Assembly (NCBI RefSeq): GCF_016808335.1
Contig: NC_053141.1
Coordinates: forward strand, 29,751,249-29,815,248
Reading direction: 5' to 3'
From: Panicum virgatum
Lineage: Eukaryota > Streptophyta > Magnoliopsida > Poales > Poaceae
Length of the DNA stretch: 64,000 bases
Part shown: piece after piece, positions 13,001 through 23,841 of the stretch
Layout: each line of letters opens with the position of its first letter
Numbering within the stretch: the first letter of the stretch is position 1
Made by a program: the position numbers and the translations under genes
Notes under the pieces: model-generated
What the model saw: only the letters and a program-made list of their open reading frames with translations
Database searches by the model: none
What the model was told of the DNA's origin: nothing

Positions 13001-16000
13001 TGTGGCAGTGTAGTTAAGTCTATGGACACTAGCTGAGGTGGAGGGTTGGGACTGCCCTTGTCAAATACTAATTAGGTATAAACAATAGGTTATTTTAAAA
13101 CATTTGTTACTCAGCACATTCAGCCCAAATTTGAGGGAACGAGATCGCCTGCAGTCGGCGGAAACGACTCCTCTCTGCAGTCGATCATCTGAGCCATCCA
13201 ATTTGTATCCAACCGTGACTCCGTGAGACTAGCAAACACTGCAGACAAATAAGGCATGTAACGGCCCATATGAGCCCAATGTTGGCGAGTCCCTGGTCGA
13301 CTCGACTCTGTCGCTGTCGGCGTTCCCCTCACCGACCGGTCGCCATGCGACGCTCGGAGCTCCCTACCTCACCGGCTCACCGGCGGCGGCAAGAGCTACT
13401 ACGCGCGCGTCGGCAAGGTGTGGAAGCGCGGCCACCTGCTCTACAGCACGCCGGGCACCGGCAAGTCAACCATGATCGTCGTCGTGGCCAACTACCTCGA
13501 CTATGATGTCTACGACATCAAGCTCACCTCCGTGCGCACCAACACCGACCTCCGCAAGCTATTCATCGAGACCACCAGCAAGTCCATCACCGCCATAGAG
13601 GATATTGACTGCTCCCTCGACCTCACCAGCAAGCGCAAGAAGAAGAACCAGCAGGCGGTGGAGGGTGATGACGCCGAGAGCAGCAGCAAGGATGGAGGCG
13701 ACAAGAAGGACGGTGCAGAGGCCGCCGGCAAGGAGGAGGAGGAGGACAAGAGCGCCAGTAAGGTGACGCACTCCGGCTTGCTCAACTTCATCGACGGGAT
13801 CTGATTGGCGTGCGGCAGCAAGCGCATCATCGTGTTCACCACCAACCACGTTGAGAAGGTGTGGACCCGGCGCTGATCCGGCGGCGGCCGCATGGACAAG
13901 CACATCGAGATGTCCTACTGCTGCTTCGAGTCCTTAAGATTTCTAGCCCGGGTGTCGATGGGGCGGCAGGGGCTACGGCCACAAAGACAGGAGCACCGGC
14001 GAGGTAGGGAGCTCCGAGCGTCGTGCGGTGGATGGTCGGGGAGAGCGTCGTGCGGTGGACGGTCGGGGAGAGCGTCGTGCGGTGGCCGGTCGGGGAGTAG
14101 AACGCTGATCCGGCAGTCGACCAGGGACTTCGCTAGCCATTAGGCCATATGGGTTACAGGCCTGTTTGCTAGTCTCACAGAGTCACGGTTGGATACAAAT
14201 TGGATGGTTTAGATTATCGACTGCAGAGAAAAGTCGTTTCGGCCGACTGGAGAGGATCTCGTTCCAATTTGAGTGGGTATTCTAAAAAAAGTAAAGGAAG
14301 GGATAGGGAAAAACAGAGTACCAAGCAGGATCCACTGCTGTGAGCCTACTTCAGGCATGATAGGAAGTACCAATCAAGCATAGTATTATATGCAAAGAAA
14401 CAAAAGGACATTTCAACATGTACCACAAAAATAACATTGTGTCCAATAAGGCTGGGAGCGGAGCATGATAAATACCTTTTTGGGATCCACATGACTGTTG
14501 TGAATGACTGCTATAGCTAGAAGATGGTCTACTACCACATGATCGTCCAAACAATGATGATACAGATTGTTGGGAGGAGCCTAACAGTGCATAAGGGAAA
14601 AATAGAAGTTTGTAAAAAGTATCATAAAGTTTGCTTAAACTATAGAAAAATGCCTCAAGTGAATTCTAGCATACCTTTATTGTCTATTGGTACATCACGG
14701 CCCACCTTATGTTCTACTGATGTCTTATTGCTTCCAATATCTTGTCTGGAAGCACCAACATCAGCAAGGCCATAAGAATGAAGAGAAGGCACAACCGCAG
14801 AATCTGATGGTGATGCTGGCCTCAGTGGTTGTGGTGCATTTAAACCTAGAGTAGCAACTACATCCTCGGATGGAACACCACCTTTCAAATCAGCTGAGGC
14901 TGTTGGACCAGACTTAATCATATCACCAGCAGCACTAGAACTTGCCACCACCACAGTAGCAGGATTAAATGCTTGAGATTGACCGTTGGGAAGACCACTT
15001 GACGAACTGTTATTGAATCAATGAAGTTTTGTAACATTAGCATACGGTGCTAGATTTGAAGAGAATGTGTCTTTGCAGATTTATTAAAGGAACTCCATCA
15101 TATCCATGTACAAACAATTGAGCACACCACAAGTTTGAAAAATGTGAAACAACAGGACGCTCTTATGGATGGTTCATGTTACAAAACAAGGAAGCAATTT
15201 AGTACTTGGCTTGTTTCAGGTCAAACATTGCCTTATTTCTTTTTCCTATAGAAAAACTTTCTTAGGTCATCTCAGCTACATTAAAATTAATAATTCAGTA
15301 CTAATAGGATAAGAATCAACTAGAACATATTCCAAACATTGAGCTCCAGCAGATGCACACCCAACCCTATGTATGCACCAACTCCAGTGTAAAATAGATG
15401 TCACTATGATAAGTCTGCAGCCAAAGCATTGCAAATTTACAAGCAGAATATTTATAAATTACAGGTATATTCAGCCTAGTCAGACAGAAAGTATATTGCC
15501 ACTTCTTCCAACAGGAAACATTAGCGACTATAGCTGATTAGCTGTACTCCCTCCATGTTGGTAAAGGAAGTCGTTTTGAGTTTGAAAATATGAAAGCGAT
15601 GTAAGTAGATTCATCTTGAAATGTAGTTTCGTAGAAGTATACATTGACTATATTTATAATTTTTTATAGCAAAAAGATAGTGGTCAAAGTTGTTTTTGGA
15701 GACCGTGTCGATGTCTGAAACGACTTCCTTTACCAACCTGGAGGGAGTATCTAGTCAAGTAGTCAAAAAGGGTGTCTATTGCATTATTGCATACCTAAGA
15801 CATCCACAGTATCCATACATTATATCAGAAGTTAATAAACAACAAATCAAAAGTCAAGACACATTCATTGAGAAATATCATTCTAAGATTGTTGGAAATC
15901 ATAGATATGCCTAAATAGCTCAAGTTTAAAAATGAGCAAGAAAACATTCTCGGAAACGCTTTTCAATGGTCATAAGAATAAATATATATCAAAGGCTTCA

Positions 16001-19000
16001 GCTCATTAGTACGGCAAGGGTACTTCCGACACAGAGCTGCATGAAATCAAGTTTAATAATAAACTGATTTACTTAAGCAAGCTTTCTGAGATTAATCATA
16101 TGCTACCACTAGTAAACACCTTACACTTCCACTCTTATCAAAAAGGAAAATGCATGAGCAAATGTATGCATATTTCTGCTACATAGCGTACACAAGAACA
16201 AATAAGCTCAGTAACATTTGGCAATAGTCTTTAGAGGTAATAGAATGGACAGTGAATTTGATAAAGACGGGCTTCATAACAAATCAAAACTGAAGAAGTA
16301 TGTATACCTTGGCATGGAAGTAGAAGTTATAACATCCATATTCGTACTGATTGTTGGAGTAGAACTACTACCTTTTTCGATGATATGATTTATTCCATTC
16401 TCCTTTCCAGAAATAGCACTTCGTCCAGCAGAATCTTCAATAAGATAAAAAAATGTGTATTAAGTTTACTTTATGCTAAAAATTACTTTATGTTAAAAAT
16501 TAACATGGATGGTCTCGTTCCACAAGTTTTGGTTGTCCCAAAGGCTTGTGATAAAAGCAGCTCTAAGTTGTAAACAAATTCTCAACATCAATAATATGTA
16601 CACATGAACACTTCTTGAAAACCTAGTGGAACAAGATAGCATGTGGTCTATGTAATAGCAAAACTTGAAGTGTATTTTCAATAGCATCAAGTGCTTTTCT
16701 CTAAATCTTATGTTGGCAGAATGCTGTAAACATACCATTAGAACTGGACAAACTGCGCAACGAATAGTTCCCTCGACCACTCTTTCCACCTCGTCCCTGC
16801 AGGGCAGGTCTCCATCGAGAATCCGATGGCTCTTTAGTACCCTGTGGATAAAACTAACTTGATGTTATAATCAATTTAAACAGTACCTTGAAACAAGACG
16901 ATAGCCAATGATTTGGCTGATGCAGGAAAGTTTTTAATAACAAGAATTGAAACATTACTGAATCAAATGCAGCTACATTGCAGCATCTACGTGTATATAT
17001 TGCTTTTGGCTTCACGTAAATAGAAGTAAAATAATATGCACCTTGACGGGTGTTGAGAAGGGTATTGCTGTGAGATTCATGCACAGGTCTACTCTAACCC
17101 AGTACTGCCTAGGAACTCCATTCACAATTGCTGTCAATGCTTTTTTATATCTAACTTATTGTTTCAGATTGACTGCAATTGTTTTAAAAGAGCTATCAGA
17201 ATAATTAGAGTTAGCGTTGATAAAGCCGAATCTAAGGAGATTAATATAATGTGATGATGTGCAAGCTTTAGATGCTTCATAATATATTTTCCACTAAATT
17301 GAAACATAAGGCCAAAATGAACTTATTATGTAAGCCAACAGTTGTTTTCAGCAATATTTTAGCAATTCACCCTTCAGAGAAGCTATCATAACTTGACTAT
17401 AGCACCTGCTAGGGACTGAAATAGCATTTCCCACACTATTCAAATAGGTACTCCCTCCATCCCAAATTATTAGAGCATCTCCAACAGTTTGGCAAATCGA
17501 GTTGCCATCTTTGATTTTTGGCAAAAACGTTAAAAATACTCCTCCAACAGTTTGGCAAAAGACTTGGTAATTTTTGGCAACTTGGGAAAAACCAGCCTCC
17601 AGCGCGTAAATATACGCGCGCGGCGCCCGGTTGGCATCGTGGTTTCTAGTCAGGTGGGAGGGTGAAAAAATAAATAAATAACAGAGAAGGGTTCCTGATT
17701 TAAGTTTTCAAGAGGTGGAAGGGCATAAATATAATTTTGTTTCTCTCTCAGGGTTCCTGATGTAAGTTAGATCTGGATTTGGCAAGTGAATTATGCCAAA
17801 CTGTTGGAGATAAGCTCTTTTTTTACTTGGCATATCTTTTTAGAAGTTGGCAAAACACAAGATATGCCAAGTAAAATATGGCAAACTCTTGGAGATGCTC
17901 TTAGTTGTCTTGGCTTTTCTAGATACATAGACTTTGCTATGCACCTAGACACTAACATATATCTAGATGCATAACAAAAACTATGTACCTAGAAAAGCCA
18001 AAACGACTGGCGTATATTTCTAACTGTGATGCTTTTGAGCATGAGCACAAAAATAAGGGCTCTTCGACATTAATCTGTTGGGCATATTTCTCAAACTGTT
18101 GCGCAAAAGCAGTTGCCATAAATCTAGCAACATGTCCGACAACCTAGCCTCAAACAATAAGGCGATTCATTCTGAATAAATATATCTCCTACTACCTTCA
18201 ACAACTTGCACAGAACACGTGACTAGCAATGGATCATACTTTGAAAGAGAAAAGAACAGTGACAGATGGAAAGATCACCCTACCTCCTTTTTCTTGTCAC
18301 GCTTCCTTTTCACCTCATGAAAGGTATCTGAAATTTAAAAATGACAAACCAAGTCTAAGTTGAGTCACAGAGATTACAAATATAGAAGTGCGGATACAAA
18401 AATAAAGCATACTATGGTGGATCTAGACAAGTACTCCCTCCATCCTCAAACATAAGTCATTCTGGGATTCAAAATTTGTCCTCAAATATAAGGCATTCTA
18501 GGTTGGGAGTGGACCCAACCATCTTAATTGTGCATCGTTTTCGGGTTTTTCCCAATAGAAAGATGTGCATGCAACCATGTAGGGGGAGGTACATGTGGGG
18601 AAGGTGCATGGGAAAAGGCATGCTAGTTTAATTAGCACATTCCCAATGCTTAATAATTAGGGGTAGGAGAGTCTTTTCTACACAACCATAATCTGTCCTA
18701 AAAACTCTAGAATGACTTACATTCCAGGACGGAGGGAGTATTCAATTAGCAATTGATCCACTTGTGTCAACATACCAGTGAAAGCATATAGCAATCGTAT
18801 AGTAAGAAACCAACCATATGTTCAAAGGCCCACCTGTAGACCTAACAGCCTTAGAGGACTCAACAAAAAAATCTGAACTCAAGTATTAAATATGAGCATC
18901 ACACGTGCATGGAGCAAGGAAAAGAAAAGCAGATATCAGCAAAGTAAAGGTTAACTTTTGTGTTGCCCGAAGAACCTTACAAAATTTAGTATCACATCAT

Positions 19001-20957
19001 AGATATAATTCTTAGAAGAGTTGATCCCTCAGTTCGCACACCCAAAATGCAGCAGACAAGAAGTGCTCTTAAGAAAATAAACTCCAACAAAGCATTAAAC
19101 ATCTCTTAGGAACTGCATGGTTCAAGGCCATAAAAGGAAGAATAAAATCTTAAGTTTTCTCAGTTCCACTCACTTTACTTTACCAGATTACCTGAGGAAA
19201 AGAAACTGTATTTATAACTTATACATTTTCTGCAGTACAGCAGGACAACCTCCATGTATGGTATATTTGACACAGCTTTTACAAAATAATGCTCTGTTTA
19301 GGTGCACTTCATGATGAAGCAGCTATTCACAGGAAGTTGGCCAGTGATAAAAGGCTGTAAGGTAATGTAAACAGCACACCAAATATTATTTTGTTCATTC
19401 CAGTGCAAACATTTGAACAGCAGAAGAAACAGTTTTCGAGTTCAATTCAAGTATATTACCATTATCAGAGTTCACATGAACATTTCACTTCTGCAAACAT
19501 TAATCTACTATATTTAATGGCCCAAGCAAGTATCGACATGCAATTGCGTAGACTTGTGTATCCAATCAAAGTGAGGACACTCAAAACACTAGTTGAATTA
19601 CGCCTTGCTAAAAGGCCATATCCCACTATATAGAGCTATAGCTTAAGCAACTTGTGTTACAAATTGTTCAGATTACGTCACATCCCCAGCTCTATGGTTA
19701 GCTCAACTGAGCTCCACTGCGGCACTTGTTGAGCCTTTGGTGCTGCATTCAACCCAGCATGTTTGTCCTGCAATCATGGCACCTTCAACTTGACGAGGAG
19801 CTCAGAGAAACATTGTAAGAGGGGGCAGATTGCTGAGGTTAGATTAAAAAATTTTAAAGACTACTCAGAGGTATTTTCCCTTTTCTGTAGGTATCTAAGA
19901 GAGGGTAAAAGAAGTAAAGAACCACCGCCAATTTTAATTGTTATAATGGCAGTACATGGAAATTGGTAATAGGCATAGACAGGTTGTCTATCCTCATGTA
20001 TAAAATTTGGTTCAACACCTTACTCCCAGCATCAGACAGGCCCATTCAGGCACAGGGGCAGAATTTATTATCATTAAACATATCTAAAGACCAAGTTTGG
20101 CCATAAGAAAAAAACAACAAATAGCATGAACCTATACAATAATTTAAATACCAGATTGCTAATCCCTTCGCTAAGAAACTAGCATTAGCCCTGATCATTT
20201 CAAACCCTAAAGACACATATATCAGAAGCTAAAGGATCACCAAAAGGTGATATAAAAAAAGGATGATTGTTTTCTATGAATGCCCCTGGTATGTTCCCAC
20301 TCTATTGCTATACCACAGCAAACTTTATTCATCAAGAAACGCAGCTGCAAGTTTCACGGTCGAGAAACGCCTGCTGCAAGTTTCACGGTCGAGAAACGCC
20401 CGCTGCAAGTTCCACGGTCGAGAAATGCGACTACAGATGCAATATGGTTTGACATATATCATCACCAAAAGAAAAAAAGTAACAAGAAGACCTCCCACCT
20501 CGATTGAGATCAAGAGAACAATGGCACGGAGACGTTTCCCTAAAGCAGCCGAAGCAGCCTGCTGGATTCCAAAAACCCTAAAAATGCAACCCCAATAGTG
20601 ACGCCAACGCAACCCTCTGCCGTACCCTCTCCCGAGAACCGAACAAATCAAGCCTAGAACAAATCGAATAGCATGCCGCAGACGCAACCTTGCACGCCCC
20701 ACGCCCAACTCAAACCAGCCGCACGGACCAGGAAACCAGATCAAGCGACGAAATCTAGACGGAATGGGGGAGGGGATGGGCGGGGGAGCGAGCGAACCTT
20801 GGAGAAGGAGCCTCTGGGCGGTCTCGTTGGGATCCATGTTGCACTCGCGGAGCATGGCATAGACCTCCTCGTCGGTGTGGCCGCCGGCGATCTCCTTGAT
20901 GTCCGCGACCGTGCGCCGCGCCCCCACCGGGATCGAAACCCTACCGCCCGCCGCCAT
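7078..20957 (-). CDS. GBF-interacting protein 1-like protein, 11 coding exons
   Basis: Exons in transcript order (high to low coordinate): 20798-20957, 18284-18327, 16736-16841, 16308-16434, 14675-15006, 14476-14580, 11400-11790, 10134-10401, 9130-9288, 8231-8734 and 7078-7359. They sum to 2478 nt (825 aa plus stop) and every junction keeps phase. Residues 1-54 match the conserved N-terminal domain of plant GIP1-like proteins (DUF1296, UBA-like), with DEEVYAMLRECNMDPNETAQ and LLLQGDTFHEVKRKRDKKKE. The middle is Ser/Thr/Gln-rich and low in complexity. The C-terminus has the family phrases NEGSALWVPTPGRDIS and FYGLPPQGQQVTF. Arabidopsis GIP1 is reported to aid DNA binding of G-box factors; transfer of that role here is inference. 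All introns are GT-AG except the one after 10134, which is best read as GC-AG (CAG|GCATGT). Intron 6 carries two DNA transposons. The start is the first ATG, after a GC-rich leader. No coding defect was seen. Confidence 0.92.
9622..9986. mobile_element. MITE-like element in an intron of the GIP1-like gene
   Basis: The left end GAACATCTCCAGCAGATTACT and the right end AGTAATCTGTTGGAGATGCTC are imperfect inverted repeats of the GAGCATCTCCAACAG type. TTA follows the right end, but I see no TTA on the left. Inside is an approximately 85-90 bp direct duplication, with CTTATACCCTACATATT and CATCACCAATAAT each occurring twice. Confidence 0.5.
12084..13057. mobile_element. DNA transposon of about 974 bp with 15-bp perfect TIRs
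   Basis: GGGCAGTCCCAACCC at 12084-12098 is perfectly inverted as GGGTTGGGACTGCCC at 13043-13057. Subterminal regions also mirror each other (GTGTCCATAG and CTATGGACAC; GTGTGGACCCCAT occurs in both halves). TTA precedes and TTG follows, so a degraded 3-bp duplication of PIF/Harbinger type is possible but unproven. The GC-rich interior (12600-12830) gives several open frames with no recognised motif. It lies in the same intron as the Pack-MULE, 78 bp to its left. Confidence 0.7.
13387..13930 (+). pseudogene. Captured AAA-ATPase fragment (BCS1/HSR4-like)
   Basis: The frame containing 13418 reads through a Walker A motif (PGTGKST) and YLDYDVYDIKLTSV, TNTDLRKLFIETTSKS, a Walker B motif (ITAIEDIDCSLDL) and SGLLNFIDGI. 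This is the central ATPase core of the plant AAA-ATPase family related to BCS1 and AtHSR4. After FIDGI a TGA stands where the family has Trp. Downstream family phrases (RIIVFTTNHVEK, GRMDKHIEMSYC) remain, but with further stops and frameshifts. The N-terminal membrane region and C-terminus are missing, so no functional protein is expected. An acidic/Lys-rich linker follows Walker B, as in intact family members. Confidence 0.88.
14017..14097 (+). repeat. 27-bp tandem repeat, three copies, inside the Pack-MULE
   Basis: Units start at 14017, 14044 and 14071 with AGCGTCGTGCGGTGG. The spacing keeps a reading frame (RASCGGRSG per unit), but no gene is supported here. Confidence 0.85.
15547..15747. 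mobile_element. Stowaway-like MITE (201 bp)
   Basis: CTCCCTCCATGTTGGTAAAG at the left is inverted as CTTTACCAACCTGGAGGGAG at the right, and TA flanks both ends (15545-15546, 15748-15749). The terminal inverted repeats extend about 30 bp. It lies in intron 4 of the GIP1-like gene. Confidence 0.9.
17451..18010. mobile_element. Stowaway-type MITE remnant interrupted by another MITE
   Basis: The left end CTCCCTCCATCCC is followed, on either side of the inserted element, by a hairpin with arms GGCTTTTCTAGATACATAG and CTATGTACCTAGAAAAGCC. The expected GGAGGGAG right end is missing, so the element is truncated on that side and its right boundary is approximate. It lies in intron 2 of the GIP1-like gene. 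Confidence 0.6.
17473..17900. mobile_element. Tourist-like MITE (428 bp) nested in a Stowaway-type MITE
   Basis: The inverted ends are GAGCATCTCCAACAGTTTGG and CTCTTGGAGATGCTC. TTA flanks both sides (17470-17472 and 17901-17903), the duplication expected for PIF/Harbinger-derived Tourist elements. Removing it joins the Stowaway sequence on either side. Confidence 0.85.
18434..18738. mobile_element. Stowaway-like MITE (305 bp)
   Basis: The left end CTCCCTCCATCCTCAAACAT and the right end CATTCCAGGACGGAGGGAG are inverted repeats, with CATTCTGGG/AGAATGACTTA subterminal matches and TA on both sides. It lies in intron 1 of the GIP1-like gene, just upstream of exon 2 in transcript order. Confidence 0.85.
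20344..20430. repeat. 29-bp tandem repeat, three copies, in intron 1
   Basis: Units start at 20344, 20373 and 20402 with GCTGCAAGTTTCACGGTCGA (the third has TTCCAC). The first two are nearly identical. Confidence 0.95.
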
Positions 20958-21290
20958 CTCCCTCGCCGCCGCCGCCTCGGCGAATCCTCCCCCTAGCTTC
21001 CGCGTCCCCCTCACGCGCGCGGGCGTGCGTGTCGCGAGCGAGAGCGAGGGAGATTTGCGAGGAAGCTGGCGAGGGGGAAAGGGAAACGAGGGGTGGCTGG
21101 GTGGGGCAGGAGAGAGAGAGGAGCAGTGGGAGAGAGATTTGTGGGGGGGTTTGATTCGAGCTAGGGGAGGGGTGAGGTCGAGGCGAAAAAGAGTTCTTTT
21201 TATTTTTGCCATTACAATTTTTGAATTTCTGATAAATTATTCTGAAACTTGACATTATAATTCTTCGTCTATCCGGAACTTGCCATTTCA
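20958..21290 (-). promoter_or_regulatory. 5' UTR and proximal promoter of the GIP1-like gene
   Basis: Read on the minus strand, bases 21180 down to 20958 form a pyrimidine-rich leader with CTCTCTCTCC runs, typical of grass 5' UTRs. No clear TATA box was seen close upstream, and the transcription start cannot be fixed. Confidence 0.5.
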
Positions 21291-21508
21291 TACATCTTTC
21301 ACGTGCCTAAACCTGCTGTCAGACCATATATATGTATATATATTTCGTCCCTACCACTTCACTCCCTCCACTCAATGACATGTGGGCCCCACTCGTCATG
21401 TTCTTCTTCAACCTCTACGCCTCCATGGCTAGGGACACAAGCTCACGGAGCTCGGGTGGAACAGCACTCCCAGCCATCTTTCTCAGAACCAAGGGCATGT
21501 GGAGAGAG

Positions 21509-22150
21509 TGTCAGTGTTTAGTCGTCAAGCCTACCACAGGTATCCCAAGGGTAGTTGATTGTAGGCAAAGACTCGTCGAGATCAGGAACACGATTGTGCA
21601 AGGAACATAAATATTTATACAGGCTCGGGCCGCTGAGAGCATAATACCCTATGTCCTGTGTGGTTGTTTGTATTGCCTTGAGGGTTGATCAATGATCGTG
21701 TGTTTTAGAGGGGTCTATGGCTCTCTGCTCACCTTTATATAATGTATGGGACAGGGTTACATGAAAAGTCCTAATCAAGTACTATTGGAGTCCTTCCCAA
21801 CGTCTATCGGGTAGTTTCCATCAATTCAACTAGTCCTACTTCTGTATGAATAGTTACAATACAGTAAGGCATATCTCATGCGATATTCCTTACTCTAAAA
21901 TATTCTACGCCTGTGAGCAGTCCAGCTGCCCCGGGTCTGACAACCCCACGAGTTCTTCGTAATCGAGTTCTGCAAGCTTCAAATACTTCTGAAAGCATTA
22001 TTCGAGTGCTTTTACTGCTTTTCGCCCCATCATGCAATCCTGAAGTCCGTCGAGTGCTTCGAGTAGTCTTCCAAGTACTTCCTTGTCTACAACGAGGCTA
22101 TGAGGTGCTCAAATCCCGAATTTTCTTCTCTTATATTGCGCAGCGTATGG
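21509..22150 (-). repeat. Gypsy-type LTR, minus orientation, with adjacent polypurine tract
   Basis: The plus-strand left edge reads TGTCAGTG, which is CACTGACA at the LTR end on the minus strand. On the minus strand there is a TATATAAAGG box complementing 21733-21743. Just outside the right edge, 22152-22167 reads on the minus strand as GGCTCGGGGGCTACT, a polypurine tract typical of gypsy elements. This is therefore the 3' LTR of a minus-strand element of which only about 50 bp of internal sequence is evident. No target duplication was found, and the right boundary is uncertain by about 10 bp. Confidence 0.55.
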
Positions 22151-22204
22151 AGTAGCCCCCGAGCCTTGATTTGAATCAAAAAATTAGGCCGAGAGTCAAA
22201 TCCA

Positions 22205-22427
22205 TCTTCTTTCTTATTATTGTTCATAATTTATGTGGCATCCCAGGTAATTAAAATGCTAAGCGAGAGGATTTAAACCTACCATCATGCATCATTAATC
22301 ATGAAAAATTTAAATAGTTGCATATGTGTGTATGTGATTGTATTTGAGAGCAAATACACCTTTTATAAAGAGCTAGTATACTTTTCATAGTAACCATGAA
22401 ATGCATCAACACACACCCTAGATGATT
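22205..22427. other. AT-rich sequence without recognised features
   Basis: Lies between two LTR-like segments. No ORF or repeat structure is visible. Probably retroelement-derived. Confidence 0.3.
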
Positions 22428-22975
22428 GTTGGCATTTCTTAAGTCGCTACCAGGTTTTTATAACTTCGGCAACGACCTCAGAAATGCTTGTTGGCTTTTC
22501 TTAGTGTAATCACTACAAACGAGGGCGCCGACCCATTCTAGCAACTGCACAAAAGAAACGCCACTCTCGTGGTATAGTCTATACGATTACAGAAGGATCC
22601 GCAAGCGCACGGATATACCATTGTAGCATTTCATCCAGAAAGTAAGGGTATCATTATTTATATTTTTTCAAAGGATGGTAGTGGCAAAGGTATTGTACTC
22701 AACATTAATTATGACATTGTGCCTCAAGCAATAGGCAAAACTCTGACAGGTCTAAGCCATGATAAAGAAATAAGTAAGGGTAATGCAACACAGTACACAT
22801 CCACACTCCAGGATAAATGAATAAAAGAGAGAAAGAACAAAAGAAAGACTAATCTATCCTACATTAAATCAGCTGGAGCTTATGCTAGGTTAGGTGTCCT
22901 AGTATTTCTATTCAAAGCTGAGGCCATGTTAGGACATGGTTAGGGCTGCAGGTGCTAAGAAAATGGGATAGCGGA
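22428..22975 (-). repeat. Diverged LTR-like fragment
   Basis: It begins TGTTGGCATTTCTTA and contains GGATCCGCAAGCGCACGGATAT. It thus shares the motif found at the same relative place in the LTRs at 2864 and 23842, but the rest differs. It probably belongs to a related gypsy family. The right boundary is not defined. Confidence 0.4.
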
Positions 22976-23029
22976 GAGAAGGTCCCACACTGGAGTACAT
23001 TCAGTCCCGTTACCTCTTTGCATGAACTC

Positions 23030-23560
23030 CTACACAGAACCCGAATGTCGGGGAACCTCTTGACACAACTCGGGTTCTATTGGAGTTGGCTCGTGGATAC
23101 AAACGAAAGAGATTCTATCTAGAATTCTATTAAGGACTTCTCGGCCTTCGGTTGGGGTAAGACGAGCAAAAGATCCACCAGGAGTGAGATCAAGGTGGTG
23201 TGCGAACTCCTTGTCATGATCAGCATAAAAATGCTGAAACAATAAATGCTTGGGTAAATGACAAGTCAGGGCCTGATTGAACCAGTATGGTAAATCGAGC
23301 TCAAGCTACACCGATTAATTCTTTGTCATTCTGACGGAAGGTTAAAACTTTCGTTCGTAGAGCGCAAATTCAGGAGAGTGGAAAGAACGCATAACAAAAT
23401 CTGTTCCGGAGCTCATTCCAACTTCCATTTATGTATCTTATGACACGAATGTACCATTGCTTCGCTTGTTCCGAAAGGGAGAAAGGAAACAACTTTTATT
23501 TAAGAGTTTCGTGTGTCATGCCTAAAATTTTCAAACACGAGCACACTTGCTCAAACTCGT
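23030..23560 (-). pseudogene. Gypsy retrotransposon gag fragment
   Basis: The minus frame 23242-23030 contains LDLTPGGSFARLTPTEGREVL and NRILDRISFV, the gag C-terminal segment of many plant gypsy elements. Upstream on the same strand, to about 23560, gag-like phrases such as LSPFRNK and GTDFVMRSFHSP appear with interrupting stops. It belongs with the LTR and primer binding site at 23819-25092. No pol follows, so the element is truncated. Confidence 0.65.
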
Positions 23561-23818
23561 GCATATGGTGGTAGGGATTTTTACAATCTCTTCCTCAAAA
23601 GGAATTTTTCTGAACTAAGGCTATAAAGCCTGAGCTAAGTTCATAGCTAGTGAAAAGAATTGGGTTAGCAGGTGCTGGTGGCTTATAGAACTTGTTCCTG
23701 GGTGAAGAGAGCTGTTGAAGGGATAGCTGCTTCATAAGTAGCAGGGGTTGAGATAGAAGAAAAGAAAAATGAAAAAGATACGAGGACAACCGAGTCCGAA
23801 GATAATGTAGCTACTGTT

Positions 23819-23835
23819 CCCCGGCAACGGCGCTA
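23819..23835 (-). other. Primer binding site complementary to tRNA-Asp
   Basis: The plus strand reads CCCCGGCAACGGCGCTA, which matches the 3' end of plant tRNA-Asp (GTC), including CCA, at 16 of 17 positions. On the minus strand it therefore acts as a primer binding site, six bases from the LTR end at 23842. This fixes the LTR's orientation. Confidence 0.85.
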
Positions 23836-23841
23836 AAATCT

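Larger units (their letters stand above)
13136..14265. mobile_element. Pack-MULE with 102-bp TIRs carrying an AAA-ATPase fragment
   Basis: The left arm 13136-13237 and right arm 14164-14265 are inverted copies with about 10% difference by eye, starting GGAACGAGATC and sharing AATTTGTATCCAACCGTGAC and GAGACTAGCAAAC. The flanks 13128-13135 and 14266-14273 are both AATTTGAG, a target duplication close to the 8-11 bp typical of Mutator-like elements. The interior has no transposase and instead contains a host gene fragment, which defines a Pack-MULE. It sits in intron 6 of the GIP1-like gene, on the opposite coding strand. Confidence 0.85.

Noticed and set aside
12365..13029. Open frames of 130-155 codons inside the 12084-13057 TIR element
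   Set aside because: Overlapping frames on both strands, no recognisable domain, and TIR sequence is included in the translation.
13510..13905. Minus-strand open frames opposite the AAA-ATPase fragment
   Set aside because: Mirror frames of a GC-rich coding region. The plus strand carries the Walker motifs.
20325..21212. 295-codon minus-strand frame covering the first exon of the GIP1-like gene
   Set aside because: It reads through the 5' UTR, exon 1 and into intron 1 past a good GT donor at 20797. Only the 20798-20957 part matches the family.
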